64,000 nucleotides of DNA from Parasponia andersonii (lineage: Eukaryota > Streptophyta > Magnoliopsida > Rosales > Cannabaceae): NCBI GenBank assembly GCA_002914805.1, contig JXTB01000155.1:666997-730996 (forward strand). Direction: 5' to 3'. The notes under the pieces are model-generated. The model had not been told where the DNA came from, did not search any database, and saw only the letters and a program-made list of their open reading frames with translations. Position numbers and translations under genes: made by a program. Below, one piece after another: positions 37,411 through 54,050 of the stretch (position 1 is its first letter; the number at the start of each line of letters is the position of its first letter).

Positions 37411-37560
37411 TTCTGAGTCTCTCGAGTTCGAGCAGAGAAAGTAGACGAGCCTCTCTCTATTAAGTACTTATACACCCTATGGTCTATGGAGTCATACGGT
37501 GGACTCTCAGTTCCAAGCCGTGTGGCAAACTAAATGGGCCGGGCTTTGCTTTTTCTCTTT
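37411..37560 (-). promoter_or_regulatory. PheRS upstream region with a site II-like element
   Basis: On the plus strand TGGGCC lies at 37535-37540, about 125 bp upstream of the start codon. TGGGCY (site II) elements are common in promoters of plant translation and organelle-related genes. The transcription start is not defined. Confidence 0.35.
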
Positions 37561-38003
37561 TCTCCATTTTCTCATACAATTATTCTCCAGATTATTTTCC
37601 TTCAATTTTTTTTTTCTTCACTCTTCTCCTGGTCAGAATTTTCCCCTTTTAAAATAATATGTATTATATGGTTCCAAAAAATATTTTTCGGAATTATATT
37701 GAGATTAGTATAAAAATATCTCTTAGATTCAGATGCAATGTCGGTTTTCACCAAAACAAAAAAATAAACTAGTTGAAGGAACAAATTGTAACAAATTCAG
37801 GACTTCCATCTAATTTGATCAAATTACGCAACATGTCCTTTTAAAAATATCAAAACAATCTTACCCAAACACAATAAATTAACTACAATGGAAAAAGGAA
37901 AAAAAAAACGCATGACTTATCTTATAAGGTTCTAATTGTTCTAATTATTCTAAGTTGAAGTAACACATTATTTGTTATTTTAAGGTTCTAATTGTTTGGT
38001 GAC

Positions 38004-38171
38004 AAAATGAATTGGCTCAAGTGATAAAAGTACTTGTTATCTCAGAATTCGGTCTTAAATTCGAATTACATCATGTAAAAATTTTTAATCCTTAATAGGA
38101 TAAGTAGGTTCGGTCTTAAATTCGAATTACATCATGTGAAAATCTTTAATACTCAATAGGATAAGTAGGCG
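38004..38171 (+). mobile_element. tRNA-derived SINE-like element with duplicated body
   Basis: An A-box-like stretch TGGCTCAAGTGATAAAAG (about 38013) is followed about 30 bp on by a B-box-like AAATTCGAATTAC, as in tRNA-derived plant SINEs. The part from GGTCTTAAATTCGAATTAC to ATAGGATAAGTAGG is present twice, at about 38048 and 38109, a 61-bp period with small differences. No clear tail or target duplication was identified. Confidence 0.4.
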
Positions 38172-39215
38172 TGAAAACCTTAAGTAAGAATTATTAATAT
38201 TTTTGTCTTTTTATACGTTAATTTAACAAACAAAGGCGGAAGAGTTAGAATTTATGTTCCTTTATAAAAAGCAATTATGAAATATAGTGTTAAACAACTA
38301 TGTGTAACAGTTGAGTATTATGCTATAATACTTAAATTGATTTGAGTTTGACTATCAAGCTTTCAATTAACATACTTACTCGATCTTGTCTGATATCAGA
38401 TATGAATATTTTAATAATCATATAATAATTATCCTCGTATATATATATATATAAATATATCAACCTGCCATGGCTAATTAAAATATAAATGATAGATTTT
38501 GATATTTTGCGGAGATTCTTCGTTTTAATCACCTGTTTAGAAAAGAAGAAAAAGAAAAAACTAGTTACTTACACTCATAAGTATTCTAATGTTTAGTACG
38601 ATAATTATTATTCTCTTTATAAATTGAGAGACTTTATGTTAGTAAAATAACTATGAATCTCCATCTTTATTCTTATCATATTATTACAAGAGTGTTAAGG
38701 ATAGATCCTCTTTGTTTAAAAAGCAACCCAGAAGATTGGTCACTTGTCCAATGTAGTCCGACCATTCTTGTCGGCTCTAATTGGACTCTGAAGTAGGAAC
38801 CTAATTCTCAAATGGTGAAAACATTAATGCTGAATTGACATATTTATTCTATTTTCATCTTTTAAAAAGAGCATATATTCCGCTTAAAATATACGCAAGA
38901 TAAATAGCAATTAGACTTCTTTATTAACCAAGGAGGAACTAGATTCTGAACTTTAAATGTTATTCCTTTTTAATATTTTACCGAAAGATATAAGTAAAAG
39001 CATTAGAAAATGAGAGAAAAGGGGGGAAGTAAACCAAAAATGTTTTTCCTCCCAAACGAATAAAAACACTATTTAAGTGTCAACTCTCGTTATTAGAATA
39101 AATAACTCTATTAGTCCTCGAATTAGAGAAAAAATACTATTTAAATATTATCATATTGGTCTTTAAATTATTAAAAATATTTTTTATTCCTTATTTTTAT
39201 TATACATTTTGTTTA

Positions 39216-39420
39216 ATTCTTACCAAATTATCAAAATAAGCATATGAGTTACATTTTTTATTCTTTATTAATGATTTCAATAAAATATTGTATTTTAAAC
39301 AATTCTATATATTGCGTATAATTCTTACCAAATTATCAAAATAAGCATATGGGTTACATTTTTTATTCTTTATTAATGATTTCAATAAAATATTGTATTT
39401 TAAACGATTCTATATTGCAT
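39216..39420. repeat. 105-bp tandem duplication
   Basis: Two nearly identical head-to-tail copies start ATTCTTACCAAATTATCAAA at 39216 and 39321, with only a few differences (ATGAGTTAC versus ATGGGTTAC). No coding content. Confidence 0.9.
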
Positions 39421-40424
39421 TCTTTTCCAATATGTAATTAATTATTGTTCAACCAATCATTTTTAATTTGTTTCAACTCATGTTCTCATCTTTTTATTGT
39501 CTTGAATTATGTTCTTGGATACTAAATAAGTACAATAGAATAACAAAGATATTTCATGTGCTTATTTTATTAATAAAACAAATATATAAGAAAAAGGACT
39601 AAAATAAAACCTTATTTAATAATTAAAGGATCAAAATAGTATAATTTAAAGTTGAAGGACCCAAATGAAACTTTCTTCATAATTGAGAGACCAAGAATGT
39701 CATTTATCTTTGTTAGAATACAATTTTCTACGTTGTCAATTACTTAGTCGGACATATCAAATGCTTGCTTGGCAACATTTGTACGTTGTATTCTTCGTTT
39801 CTAAAGTAAAAAATGGATGAAAATTATATGAAACATGTTAAGAATCCACAGAGTTCAATTCATTTTTAATAATAAAAAATATAATCGTTGCTAAATAGGA
39901 TCCACTATCACTCGTCCAGCTGGTGGATGCAAATTATTTTCCAAAGGGAAAAACAAATAGTGATTTCGAAGTAGACAAAAGATAATAGTTTTCGTTCTTG
40001 CTCAAGTACGAGCTCCATCCTAAATGACGTAAAAACACAGCTCTCTCTCACACAGTTCCTCTTTGCAACACATTTCCTCTTTATAACTCCAACCGTCCCG
40101 AAGAGATGTTGTAGGTGAAGAAAGAAACCACAATTCACAGCTCTAATTCGCATAATAATGCATAAACGATAACTGTTTCTCATTCCAAGTTGCTTTTCAA
40201 GAAATAACCACAAGGTACAATGATTGTTCTATTCCATTGTGCTAAAACTTTTACAAAACGAAGCCTTGTTGCATCTGGAATCCGATTGCTTGGAACTAAA
40301 CAACGGAGATTGAAAAAACAATACAGAGATCCGCAAGACCCCACACAGATCCATTTATTTCCATACAATGAAAAAAGTCGAGAAAATGCATATATGAACT
40401 AGGAAGAAACCATGGGTTGCAAAA

Positions 40425-44483
<4,059 letters not shown>

Positions 44484-44947
44484 GGCTGGTATAGGCGGAG
44501 CCCAAATACGACGTCTCCTCTCTCACTGAGAAGGGATTTGAAAACAGCATTTAGTAGCAGACTCCAGCAGCTGAAACGCCCCTATTCAAAGAAACGTTTC
44601 GCGAATATCAGGTGACAATAGTAGGCTCTCTGTCCGTACGTTTTTTTTTTTTAACATAGTATAAAAATACATAGATACATTTTTTTAAATCATCTTTTCA
44701 TAAATACCCGTTTTTAATTTTTATTTCAGATTTTAGAGAGATATATACTACAAATATTTTATACAGCTCGCGGTTAAAAATTGTACCTAAAACTTGGTAT
44801 ACATTTCACGCTGCATGTCAATGTAACTGTATACTATATAAGTAAAAATTTATATTATAGATATATCTACACATATTTTAAGCAGGAAATATAACAAATC
44901 AGAGAGAGTAATTTTTAAATAAAATAAAAGAGCATATATTTGTAAAA
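44484..44947. other. NDUFS8 upstream region
   Basis: Includes the 5'UTR and promoter of the minus-strand NDUFS8 gene. AGCCCA (site II-like TGGGCT on the gene strand) occurs at about 44499-44504. The rest is AT-rich spacer up to the inverted-repeat element. Confidence 0.4.
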
Positions 44948-45877
44948 AGGTTAATGACAGTGTTGGTTTCCAACCTATTACCACTTTGACATATTGGTCC
45001 TTAAACTATTTTTTGTGGTATTTAAGTACTAAACATTTCTTTTTTTGACACTGTTAATCCGTTTGTATATTTCATCTAAGATACTGTTAAAATTTATTTT
45101 AATGAGATAAATGTTGAGATAAATTTTACACTATTAATCACGATTTTTTAAATATTTAATAATTTAATCACTAATTATTATTTTTGTATTTATATTTCTA
45201 ATTAATAATATTGTATTTACCAATCTTTCAAAAAATTAAAATTTAAAAATGGATATAAAACAAACAGTACATTTAAAAACCAAATTCAAAGAATAAAAAA
45301 ATTATACGAATAAACCTTAGTTTATGTCAAATTATAGTAGCTTTATGAATAAAAAATAATTATCTTACCATTTTTAAAACTAAAAAAAATTCACATATAC
45401 GCTTTTACACTAGACAAATTTGATTGAAAATTTATTATATCCATTAAATATTCATGTAATTATAAATGGTTATTCTAAAAAATTAATTAACTGTTTGCAG
45501 AAAATAAGCTTGAAAAGTTTTATAATTTTCTATTAAATGTTCATTTCTTTATGTAATTGCATTTGTCAATCTTTCAGAAAACTAAGTTTTTAGAATTTTA
45601 ATTTTTCAAAAGATTGACAAATACAATATTGTTAATCGAAAATATAAATACAAAAAAAATTAGAGATCAAATTATTAAATAATTAAAAAATCAAAATTAC
45701 TGATGCAAAATTTTTCTCATTCAAATGAACTTTAACAAAACATTTGACAAAATATGTCAAGAGGACCAACTGTGCCAAAAAGAAAAATATTTAGTACTTA
45801 AATACCACAAAAAAAAATGTTGAAGATCAATATGTCAAAATGGTAATAAGTTGGAGACCAATAATATCATTAACCCA
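44948..45877. mobile_element. Non-autonomous DNA transposon with about 280-bp inverted repeats (MULE-like)
   Basis: The left arm (about 44948-45235) and right arm (about 45600-45877) are long imperfect inverted repeats. Examples are left TTTGACATATTGGTCCTTAA against right GATCAATATGTCAAAA, and left GTGGTATTTAAGTACTAAA against right TTTAGTACTTAAATACCAC. The ends are GGTTAATGA and TCATTAACC. The flanking 9-mers TTTGTAAAA (44939-44947) and TTTATAAAA (45878-45886) differ at one base. A 9-bp duplication plus long arms points to a Mutator-like element. The core (45236-45599) has no coding capacity. Confidence 0.7.
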
Positions 45878-46909
45878 TTTATAAAATATAAGACACAAAT
45901 CCCAAGAATAGTGTGTTTTCTTATTAAAGTCAGTGCCTTAAGTTTTCATCTATATATATTTGGCTATTTGCTATGTTTACATGTACCTCTGAAAATCAAC
46001 TAGTTAGTTTGTGCTCAAAAAACATTATCAATTTTGACAATTTTTTTTAACCATGTAATGAATAAGAAAGACAAAGTATATATTATTTATGAAATTAGGA
46101 TTATCATTTAATGATAATTACATTGTTACGTATTTGCTTTTTTATATTTGCCCTATCTCCTAAAACTCAACCTTGATCTAGCACGATTACTTAAACATGA
46201 TTACACTCCTCCAGTTGAGCTAAGTCAAACATGCTGTTGATTATGATTAATCCTAGTTGAAAAGTTTCGAGTACAGTCGAGTGTTGGTACGATAATTAAA
46301 TTATTTATATGATGATATCATAATAAAAGTTAGTTTTGATAACATTTTATGGAATTTATGGATAAAGATTTTTATTATAAGAGTATTAGTAAATTCATTT
46401 GGTGAATACCCTAATTTTAATTTTTTTATTTAAAAAAGGTTAATTTCGAAACATTAAGCATACATTCCCTCAAATAAATAAATAAATAAAAATTAAAAAT
46501 GCAAATAATAAAAAAGGGGACAATATCACTTTTATACATTTAATTTTGACACTTTACTCAAACTTTACATTATGTTTTGGTTATTATTAATATTAGTCTA
46601 TAGATTTGAAATCAATTACAAATTTATACCATAATACCAATTCAGAGCAGTTAATTTACCAAGATATCGTTTAAAAAAATTAAAAATAAATTATATAAAA
46701 ACTAGTCTAAAAATAAGTTTATTAAATAATTTTGATAAATTCATTGTTCTAAATTGGTATCAAAATATAAGTTTGTAACATATTTTAAATCTAATGGTCA
46801 ATGTTGATAATAATTAAAATATAAGTTTCAAACTTAATAAAAGTGATATTATCAAAAAAAAAAAAAAAAAAACCAAAGCGGCGCCGTTTATAGTGCTCGG
46901 TACTCCTTG
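45878..46909. other. AT-rich spacer upstream of the NFD6-like gene
   Basis: Low-complexity AT-rich sequence with a long poly(A) tract at about 46854-46872. No gene is seen. Confidence 0.5.
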
Positions 46910-46922
46910 AACCCTAAGCCCA
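46910..46922 (+). promoter_or_regulatory. Adjacent telo-box and site II element
   Basis: AACCCTAAGCCCA joins a telo-box (AACCCTA) and the complement of TGGGCT (site II), 110-122 bp upstream of the NFD6-like start codon. This pairing is common in promoters of plant nuclear genes for ribosomal and mitochondrial proteins. Confidence 0.55.
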
Positions 46923-47031
46923 CCATAGGAGGAAGGGTTTAAGCGACCCAGAAGGCTGAAATTGAATCCTCTTCTCCTGATTTTAACACTCAGTCTCTCC
47001 AAACTCTAAACTCCAAACCTTTGAACCAGAA

Positions 47032-47241
47032 ATGGCTTCTTTCTGCAGATCGGCTGTAATGGCGGGATCCAGGTCCTTCGCTGCTCGCTCCAAAATCCTC
47101 TCCCCGAAATCCCTAAACTCAACTCCAATTGCCTCTCCATTCTCCTCGACCTCCGAAACCATTCCTCGAGCTTCAAGGTACAATTATCTCCAACCCTCTT
47201 TTACCATTAATATCAAAATTCTCTTATTATTAAATTAAATT

Positions 47242-47282
<41 letters not shown>

Positions 47283-49289
47283 TGATTCTGAATATGTTGA
47301 TGTATATGAAGGATTATTTCTGCTTTGGGAAGCGTCGAGTCATTGATGCCGCTTCATAGTGCCATTGCTTCTGCTCGTCTCAAGTCTAATATCGCCGTTG
47401 ATACCACATGCTGGAGTTGCCTCTCTCAAGGTACTATATTTACATGAACTATTTACACATATGTAAATATATTGCTAATTTTCCTATGTATAATACTATT
47501 CAATTATTGGGATTAACTATTTTTTTTTGCTTTTTTTTTTGTTTTCCTTCTTTATTGGATGTTACCAAACGTATTACTTGATGGTTTGTGATAAATGTAT
47601 TTGATTCTTTATGCTTTCAAGTATCTTCATGTTGTTGTTGATTTGAGTTTAGGTTCCTTTTAACATGAGATAGATCATTTTCCTTGTGATTATTGACATA
47701 TGTCCTTCATTGTTTATACGACCAAATTATAGGGTTTAAGTCACTTTTAGAAGCAAATACATAATGCTTATTTTTCTGGTATAAACACAGATATGATAAA
47801 AATAAGTCAGATAACAGTTCTTGAAAAGGTCATTTTGGTGCCATTTATTGTTGGCTAGCGGCACTGACTAATTTTACTTTCCTAATTGTAAGTGTATTTC
47901 TGACACATTTTTCTGCCTCATGGTATAGGACTTGCATCACCATTGTGACAAGGCCAGCCGACTATGTGAGACAATAAGTGAATAGGGTTTTCCTTCTATG
48001 CACTATGTGAAAGGCAAAAGAATGTTTCAATTACTGAAATTTTGGACTTTGTATCGTGAAGCTTATTTGAACTTTTCAATAAGTTACTTAATGCCTATTG
48101 TTAAACATTCTTTTAAATTGAATTCGGTAAATTTGGGTTTGGAGATCACCTTTCTCCTGTATGTTTGCTTTGGATTCCATATTGATTTGTGCATGGTGTA
48201 TTGACTGAAATTGGAGGAAATACTTATGAATAATGATAAGCATAAGAACTCTGATGATGTCATGCTGATATATCATATATGCATTGTTTCTTTACGCAAC
48301 TATGATTAGTGTTTTCTTCTATTTCTTGCCATTGTTCATTGATTTCGTGGGTAAAGTTTGTATCAACTAATTTACAGTTCGCCACTTGGTTTTCAATTAT
48401 TTGTTGGCAGAAATGATCTTGCAAAAAGAACACGTTATACCTTAACATGTGTCAATGTGTGTGGAAAGTAGTTTCTTTTTGATAAGAAAATGTGGAATGT
48501 AATTTCTAAGCAACCATTTAATTACATTTTCTCCAAAAAGTATAGTTGGATGAGGGGAAGGAAATATAAAAGAATCGATGGCTTTATGCACCTTGTAGGT
48601 AGAAACTTCTTGCTGCTTGAAGGGAATACCTTTTAAATTTAACACCTGGTATGGGGGTAAGTGAAATTGGGTATGATTGAGAAAAGGGTTATTTTTTGTT
48701 AATCTTACAGTTTATGAGGATGGAATAGAGAGAGAAAATAATAGTGATGGGATGTATATTTCTTTTTTTTTTTTTTTTAAAAGGTAATGTGTGTATTTAC
48801 GAATTAGGATAGCTCTTTTTGGAAACTTCTCTATCTTGAAATGAATTATAATTCCAAATGACTTGTGAAAGTCAGTCAGTGTTTAGATTTGAGCTTTTCT
48901 TTCTATTTGATATATTGTCAAGCCTCATAGATCAGAACCTTTAGGACTACATTGACATCTCTATGCTAAGATAACCTCGTGGGTGTCGGTACGTCTATTT
49001 CATGGTGTCACTCCACAAGTTTGGTTCCTAAAAGCACAACTCATGTTGTTAACCATTTTCTTTAGTTCCTGACCTGGAATACGCCGGAGGTTTATTGTCA
49101 TTCTCCTCTCTGAACTGGCCATATTAATTTTTATGCTGTTGCATGATGTTCCCTCCTCTCAATTGTTGTTGTACTAATCACTACTCTACTCCACACGATT
49201 TTTACTCATTTTCGGTAGAATTTCTTTGTCTACTGATTATCTTCTTATATTCTTTATTGGCCTCCGTAGACTTTGCAGTTCCTCGGTGA
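47032..49289 (+). CDS. NFD6-like small mitochondrial protein with two alternative last exons
   Basis: Exon 1 is 47032-47177 and exon 2 is 47312-47430. Two 20-nt last coding exons both join in frame: 47929-47948, giving GLASPL and a stop, or 49270-49289, giving DFAVPR and a stop. Each yields 94 aa. The N-terminus is a Ser/Arg-rich organelle-targeting peptide. The conserved family block is ISALGSVESLMPLHSAIASA followed by an Arg-Leu pair and DTTCWSCLSQ. Arabidopsis NFD6 is a small mitochondrial protein needed for karyogamy in the embryo sac; its molecular role is not settled. Both acceptors have good pyrimidine tracts, so alternative splicing at the C-terminus is plausible. The assignment rests on the conserved block. 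Confidence 0.82.
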
Positions 49290-52200
49290 CGACTCCAGGC
49301 TTTGGTCATTTCATACCAAATTGGCTTGCATGTCAGTGGTTTCTATTCTACTCATGTTGGTTCGTCATTGTTTCTTGTATTTCCTTCCATTGACTATTGG
49401 TCCGTGTAAGTTTCAATTTGTGTCGGAAATTTGTTACTCAATAGCGCATATCAGTGCCATTTTGTCTTTTTTGCCTTTTTGCTATTCTAGTGCTGATTTA
49501 TGGAGCTTTGTTTATCAATCAACAGTTTCTCTTAGCGAGAGAAAGAGATAGATGCAGTTTCCTCCTGTCTATATGGAGTTTATCCCATTGTCTGGCTTTG
49601 AAGCTTATTTGAGTTATGTATCTATTTGTGCATGGCCTCCATGCACAGTATCATCGCCTTGATGACCTCTTAAATTAAGTGTACTGTTGGCAGGTTGTCA
49701 GGGCCTATGAGATTAGATGAGTTGTTAGGCATTATGTACAGGTGATGAACCAAGATTTTGTTATCGTTGGTTGAGAGGTTTAGTTATATATCCTTATAAA
49801 TTGCTGGAATAAGAGTGTCCAATTAGAGTAGGTAGTGCAAAGTTGGCAGACAATAGATGAGGCTTGGTTGCATGAGCCTTTTCATGTATAATTGCGAAAT
49901 ATGTATGTGATATGTCTTTGAAGCTAATCCTGCAACTTTTATAATAAATAAACCTTTAGAATGGATTATAATAGTACTACCAGCCTAAATTGCTCGGTTT
50001 TAGATCTAGTTCCCAACTCTAGTACTGAAGTGTAGTAGTTTTGAATCTCAAATGCTGGTATTAGTTCATCAATATATTGTTCAAACTCATCCAGAGATTT
50101 ACACCATAACATAGCTTGCTTTGCATCACGTCTTGATTTTGATAACGAAATTCTGAAGTACAGTGGAAATTGTTGATTTGTAATGTTGCACAATTTGTCC
50201 TTTGATTGAATAGAAGTTGTAATGGACTGGAAATTTGATTAAGTTTAGATGTTACTCTACTTGGTTGTTTGATATGTGTTTGAATAAGCTTAAAGCTTCA
50301 GCCTAATTACAAATTAATTATATGCTTGGGTAGGACTTTTAGGACTTGACACGAGCTGAACAAGTGAAAAAGAACCAAGTTAAATCAAGCTACTTTGACC
50401 CAGGTTCGATCAAGTTTTGCAGGCTGTAACAAAGTTGTATTTTACTCTTGAATGCATCAATATTGTTATTTTTTTAAAGTTTTTTCTGTTCAATATTCTT
50501 GGACAATAGTCATGTACTCACGTAGCTTGAAAATAAAGCGGGTGCTTTAATGTTTTTACTACTGCCAGTTAGCAGGGCCTCTGTACCTCAGGATAGGGCC
50601 TCTGTACCTAATGTATTTGGTGAATTAGGTTTGAATCCACTTCTAAAGAAGGGGAAGAAATCTTATCCAGATATGGAATGGCCTCGAGAGAATGGATACC
50701 ATAGGACGTAATTTAAATCTTTTAAGTGGAGGCCATTCGAGTGTTCTTTCAATCTATTTGAGAATGTGGTTAAAGTTAAACACTTGTTATAAAAAAAATA
50801 TATATATATATATTTAGCGATAAGGTCTTGGCAACTCTCGCGTTCGTTTCAGAGTATGTATGTCGTTTACAGCTTCTTTTGTCCAAATTATTACCCTTAA
50901 TTTTGTTTTCATTTTCTATATGGTCAAATTGAAATTGGAAATAAAGCTAAGCCCTTCGCTAATAATTCCGAAACACCATAGTAAAGTCCTTGTAATATCT
51001 GCTTATGAGAAAATGTCATCATTAGAGGTTCTTGGTTAGAAAATAATATCGAATGATCAATTGTATATATATATTTTTAAATGTAATAGTGCATTTTTAT
51101 CATCCTATCCTCAGTTTTCATTCATTTCAAAAGATATAATATCGTACAAGAAGAATGACCCTCATCTTCGTATTTGGCGTAAGAATTGAAATGTCAAATG
51201 CGTAACATTTCAGCTAGTTTCGTAGTTTTATTTGCAGTTCAATCAACCAGACTTGTCCTAAAGAAATATGAATATACTATTGAAATTTGTAAGGCATATA
51301 TTCTTTTGAGGGAATAACTATGGAAGCGGACGGTGTATTTCCTTCCACTGAAGTCTTTTTTCTTTTTTTGGGGAGATATCCTTCCGTTCCACACTGACAT
51401 TATTTACAATGGTATCAGTTGAAAGTGACAAAAGATTTATAAAATGTATATATATATATATATTATAACACTTAAAATACTAAAAAGGAAAAGAGAAAGA
51501 AATGAAAAACAATGACAAGTCTTGGGATTTTTTTTTTTCGTCCATCCTGAACAAGAGAATAACGTTAGTTCGATGTATCACTTTCCATTACAAGAAAGTT
51601 TTTGTTGTTTTTCCTTTTCTCTGTAAAGAAAAGTTATTTTATTGTTATTATTTTCTTTTTTTTTTAAGGATTTATTATTTTCTTTTAGCTCGTGTTAATA
51701 AACATAAACTAAGCAACTTCTTTAAAAGGAAAATCATAAAATAAGCAACTTAATGTCAAAGGAAAAGAGAAACTACTAAACTTTTCGCTAAACAGCCTTG
51801 GGAGGCTGAAAAGTAAGCTTACTTTATTAAACAGCTTATCGGTGATAATAGATCAGTGCACATATAAATATGTTCACGTTCATGACGTAACAATATTTTA
51901 CAAGTCATGTTGGATATTTTTTACAATGCATGAATTTGTAGATAGTCACAAGATACAAGCACGTATCATTAATCTATGCCATTGTCATCAAAAATCCTCT
52001 TCCATTGTTCGGAAAAACAAAAATTCTCTTCCAGTTATATCTTTTGTCATATTTTTGTATTTGATTAAATTTTTATTTTTATTACAAAATTGTTATTTTT
52101 AGAATTTTAAAGATTTAAAAAATATTGTGATATTTGTATTCTGTCAACTTCTCATTTTCCTTCAACTTTCGTTCCTTATAAAACTTTTAGTACAGGTAAT

Positions 52201-52380
52201 ACACAGATGATAATGGTTTGTAGGCAGCTCCTTAGTTGTTGACTAATATAAAATTAACATTTTGCCATTTTATTATGTCCTGAATATAGGATTGGTATTC
52301 CTATATGCATTGGAGAGGTTATATATAGCAAAGCGAAAAATGAAAGGCTATGCGCCAATGTTATAATTAACCATAAGAAT
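49290..52380. other. Spacer downstream of the NFD6-like gene, no gene recognised
   Basis: The first part is probably NFD6 3'UTR; a frame 49273-49551 overlaps its last exon and resembles no family. A short direct repeat, AGGGCCTCTGTACCT, occurs at about 50574 and 50595. The rest is AT-rich with (TA)n near 50803 and 51451. Confidence 0.45.
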
Positions 52381-52738
52381 AAACTGCAAAAAATTATTTG
52401 AGATTTAGGTATTCTATAGTTTATATTATGAAATTTAGACTCTGCAAAATAATACTCTAAGATTAAGTATTTTTGAAAATTGATACCTTTAATTGACTTT
52501 CTGAATAACTTTACTAAGTAAAAAATAATAATACCATCAAAATTAAGGGAATACTAAAGACTAATTCAGTTTTAATGAATAATATTATTGTCCTTTTGTT
52601 ACTAAAAATGGTCAAAAAATCAGTACATAGTATCAATTTTCACAAATTTTTAATTTTAGAATATTATTTTACAAAGTCTAAATTTTAGAGTTTAAATTAC
52701 AAAATACTTAAACTTTAGGATACTATTTTATAGTTCAC
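52381..52738. mobile_element. MITE with about 105-bp inverted repeats
   Basis: The left arm (from about 52381) and right arm (to about 52738) are inverted repeats. Shared blocks include GAAATTTAGACTCTGCAAAATAATA on the left (trimmed here) against the complement of TATTATTTTACAAAGTCTAAA on the right, ending GAAAATTGATAC against GTATCAATTTTC. The core is about 150 bp and non-coding. The ends are not precise and no target duplication was confirmed. Confidence 0.6.
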
Positions 52739-54050
52739 CCTAGGTATAAAATGCCAAGGTATGCGAAAAAAAGACGTGTATGACTAATTTTATCCAAAAT
52801 AACTTTTTGTGTATTTTTTAAAAATAATATTTTTAAGAGCGTAAAAAAATCTTAACATATGCTCAAGAAGTCATAGTAATATTTCTCTAATACTCCTAAA
52901 AATATTAATAAAAATATTTGGCCCAAGTTAGTACTGTCCATGTTATTTTCTCAAAATATGCTCAAATATGTTTTGCGCCAAATTTGAGATTTGACTACTT
53001 CGACTTTATTACTAGAAAATTACCATACCATGATTTTAAAATATTTAAAAATCAAACCTTTTAATGATCAATTAACCATTATTAATAATATAGTACAAAA
53101 CTATTATTAATAATAAAGACAATATTCAATGTTCAAATAAATTCAATTTTCAATGGTCAACTGGTTACAAAACTGAATAAAAAAATATAAAAAAACCGAA
53201 GAAAACATTAGAATAGCATTATACATTGAAATAAAAAGAAAAATGTATCAAATTAATATTTTGCTATTTGTATCAATATGATATGACAATAATATTCGAT
53301 TATTTCGAAAAAAAAAAATATTGGCATATGCATTGAAGATCGTCTCCGATATTATATTGTTGAATATATAAAGCTAAATTCGTGTTGAAAAAAAAAAGGT
53401 GATTAAATTGTAAAAAATGAGTCATGACCACCCTAGAAGTAAATTCTTAAAACTTTATTTTTAAGGTGTACCTAATCCGTTCGTTTTTTTTAATAATTTT
53501 GCTTTATTATTTTTTTGAGGCGAAAATTTGCTTTTTACCTAGAAAACACATCCAGTTTCGACGTTTCGTTCTTTTTTTTTTTAAAAAAAAAAATCTAAAA
53601 AAAAATCTAAAAGCCTATAAACATTTATTTTTTTGAAAGGAAAATCCAGTAAACTTTTACTTGTAACGGAAGAGTGAAGACCCGTTAATAACTCACTTTC
53701 AGGTCATTTCACCACCAATTACATCTAAAGACCTCTTTTTATGCAATTTTTGCACCGACTGCTACCTTTACTTTTTCATGTTATTTATTTATTGATTTTT
53801 ATTATTTTTTTTAAAGAAAAAGAAGACAGTCGTTCTTTTTAGGATCTTCATAGATTCACAGATGTAGAACTCCAAAGGCTTGGACGTCGTTTTCAATACA
53901 CTACGAAACTTGGTGGTCTCTTCTTCTATATAGGATAAGATCTGAAGAATATTAGATATAATGTGACCCCACTTCGAATATAAAAATAAATAATAATGTA
54001 CATTTTGTTCCTCCTAATACTCAAAGACCTCTCCTTAATTCAAACTCTGA
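52739..54050. other. AT-rich spacer, no gene recognised
   Basis: Long A/T tracts and only short frames. The right end merges into the promoter of the At1g01500-like gene. Confidence 0.5.

Larger units (their letters stand above)
37561..40424. other. AT-rich spacer with SINE-like and duplicated sequence
   Basis: Apart from the SINE-like unit (38004-38171) and the 105-bp duplication (39216-39420) I see only low-complexity sequence. The right end is probably 3'UTR of the minus-strand NDUFS8 gene. Confidence 0.45.

Noticed and set aside
47431-47460. Read-through of NFD6 exon 2 as the normal C-terminus
   Set aside because: CAAG|GTACTA is a usable donor, and the downstream 20-nt exons give family-like ends. 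Read-through gives no recognisable tail.
49273-49551. Plus-strand frame of 92 codons overlapping the second NFD6 last exon
   Set aside because: It is in a different frame from DFAVPR and has no family features.
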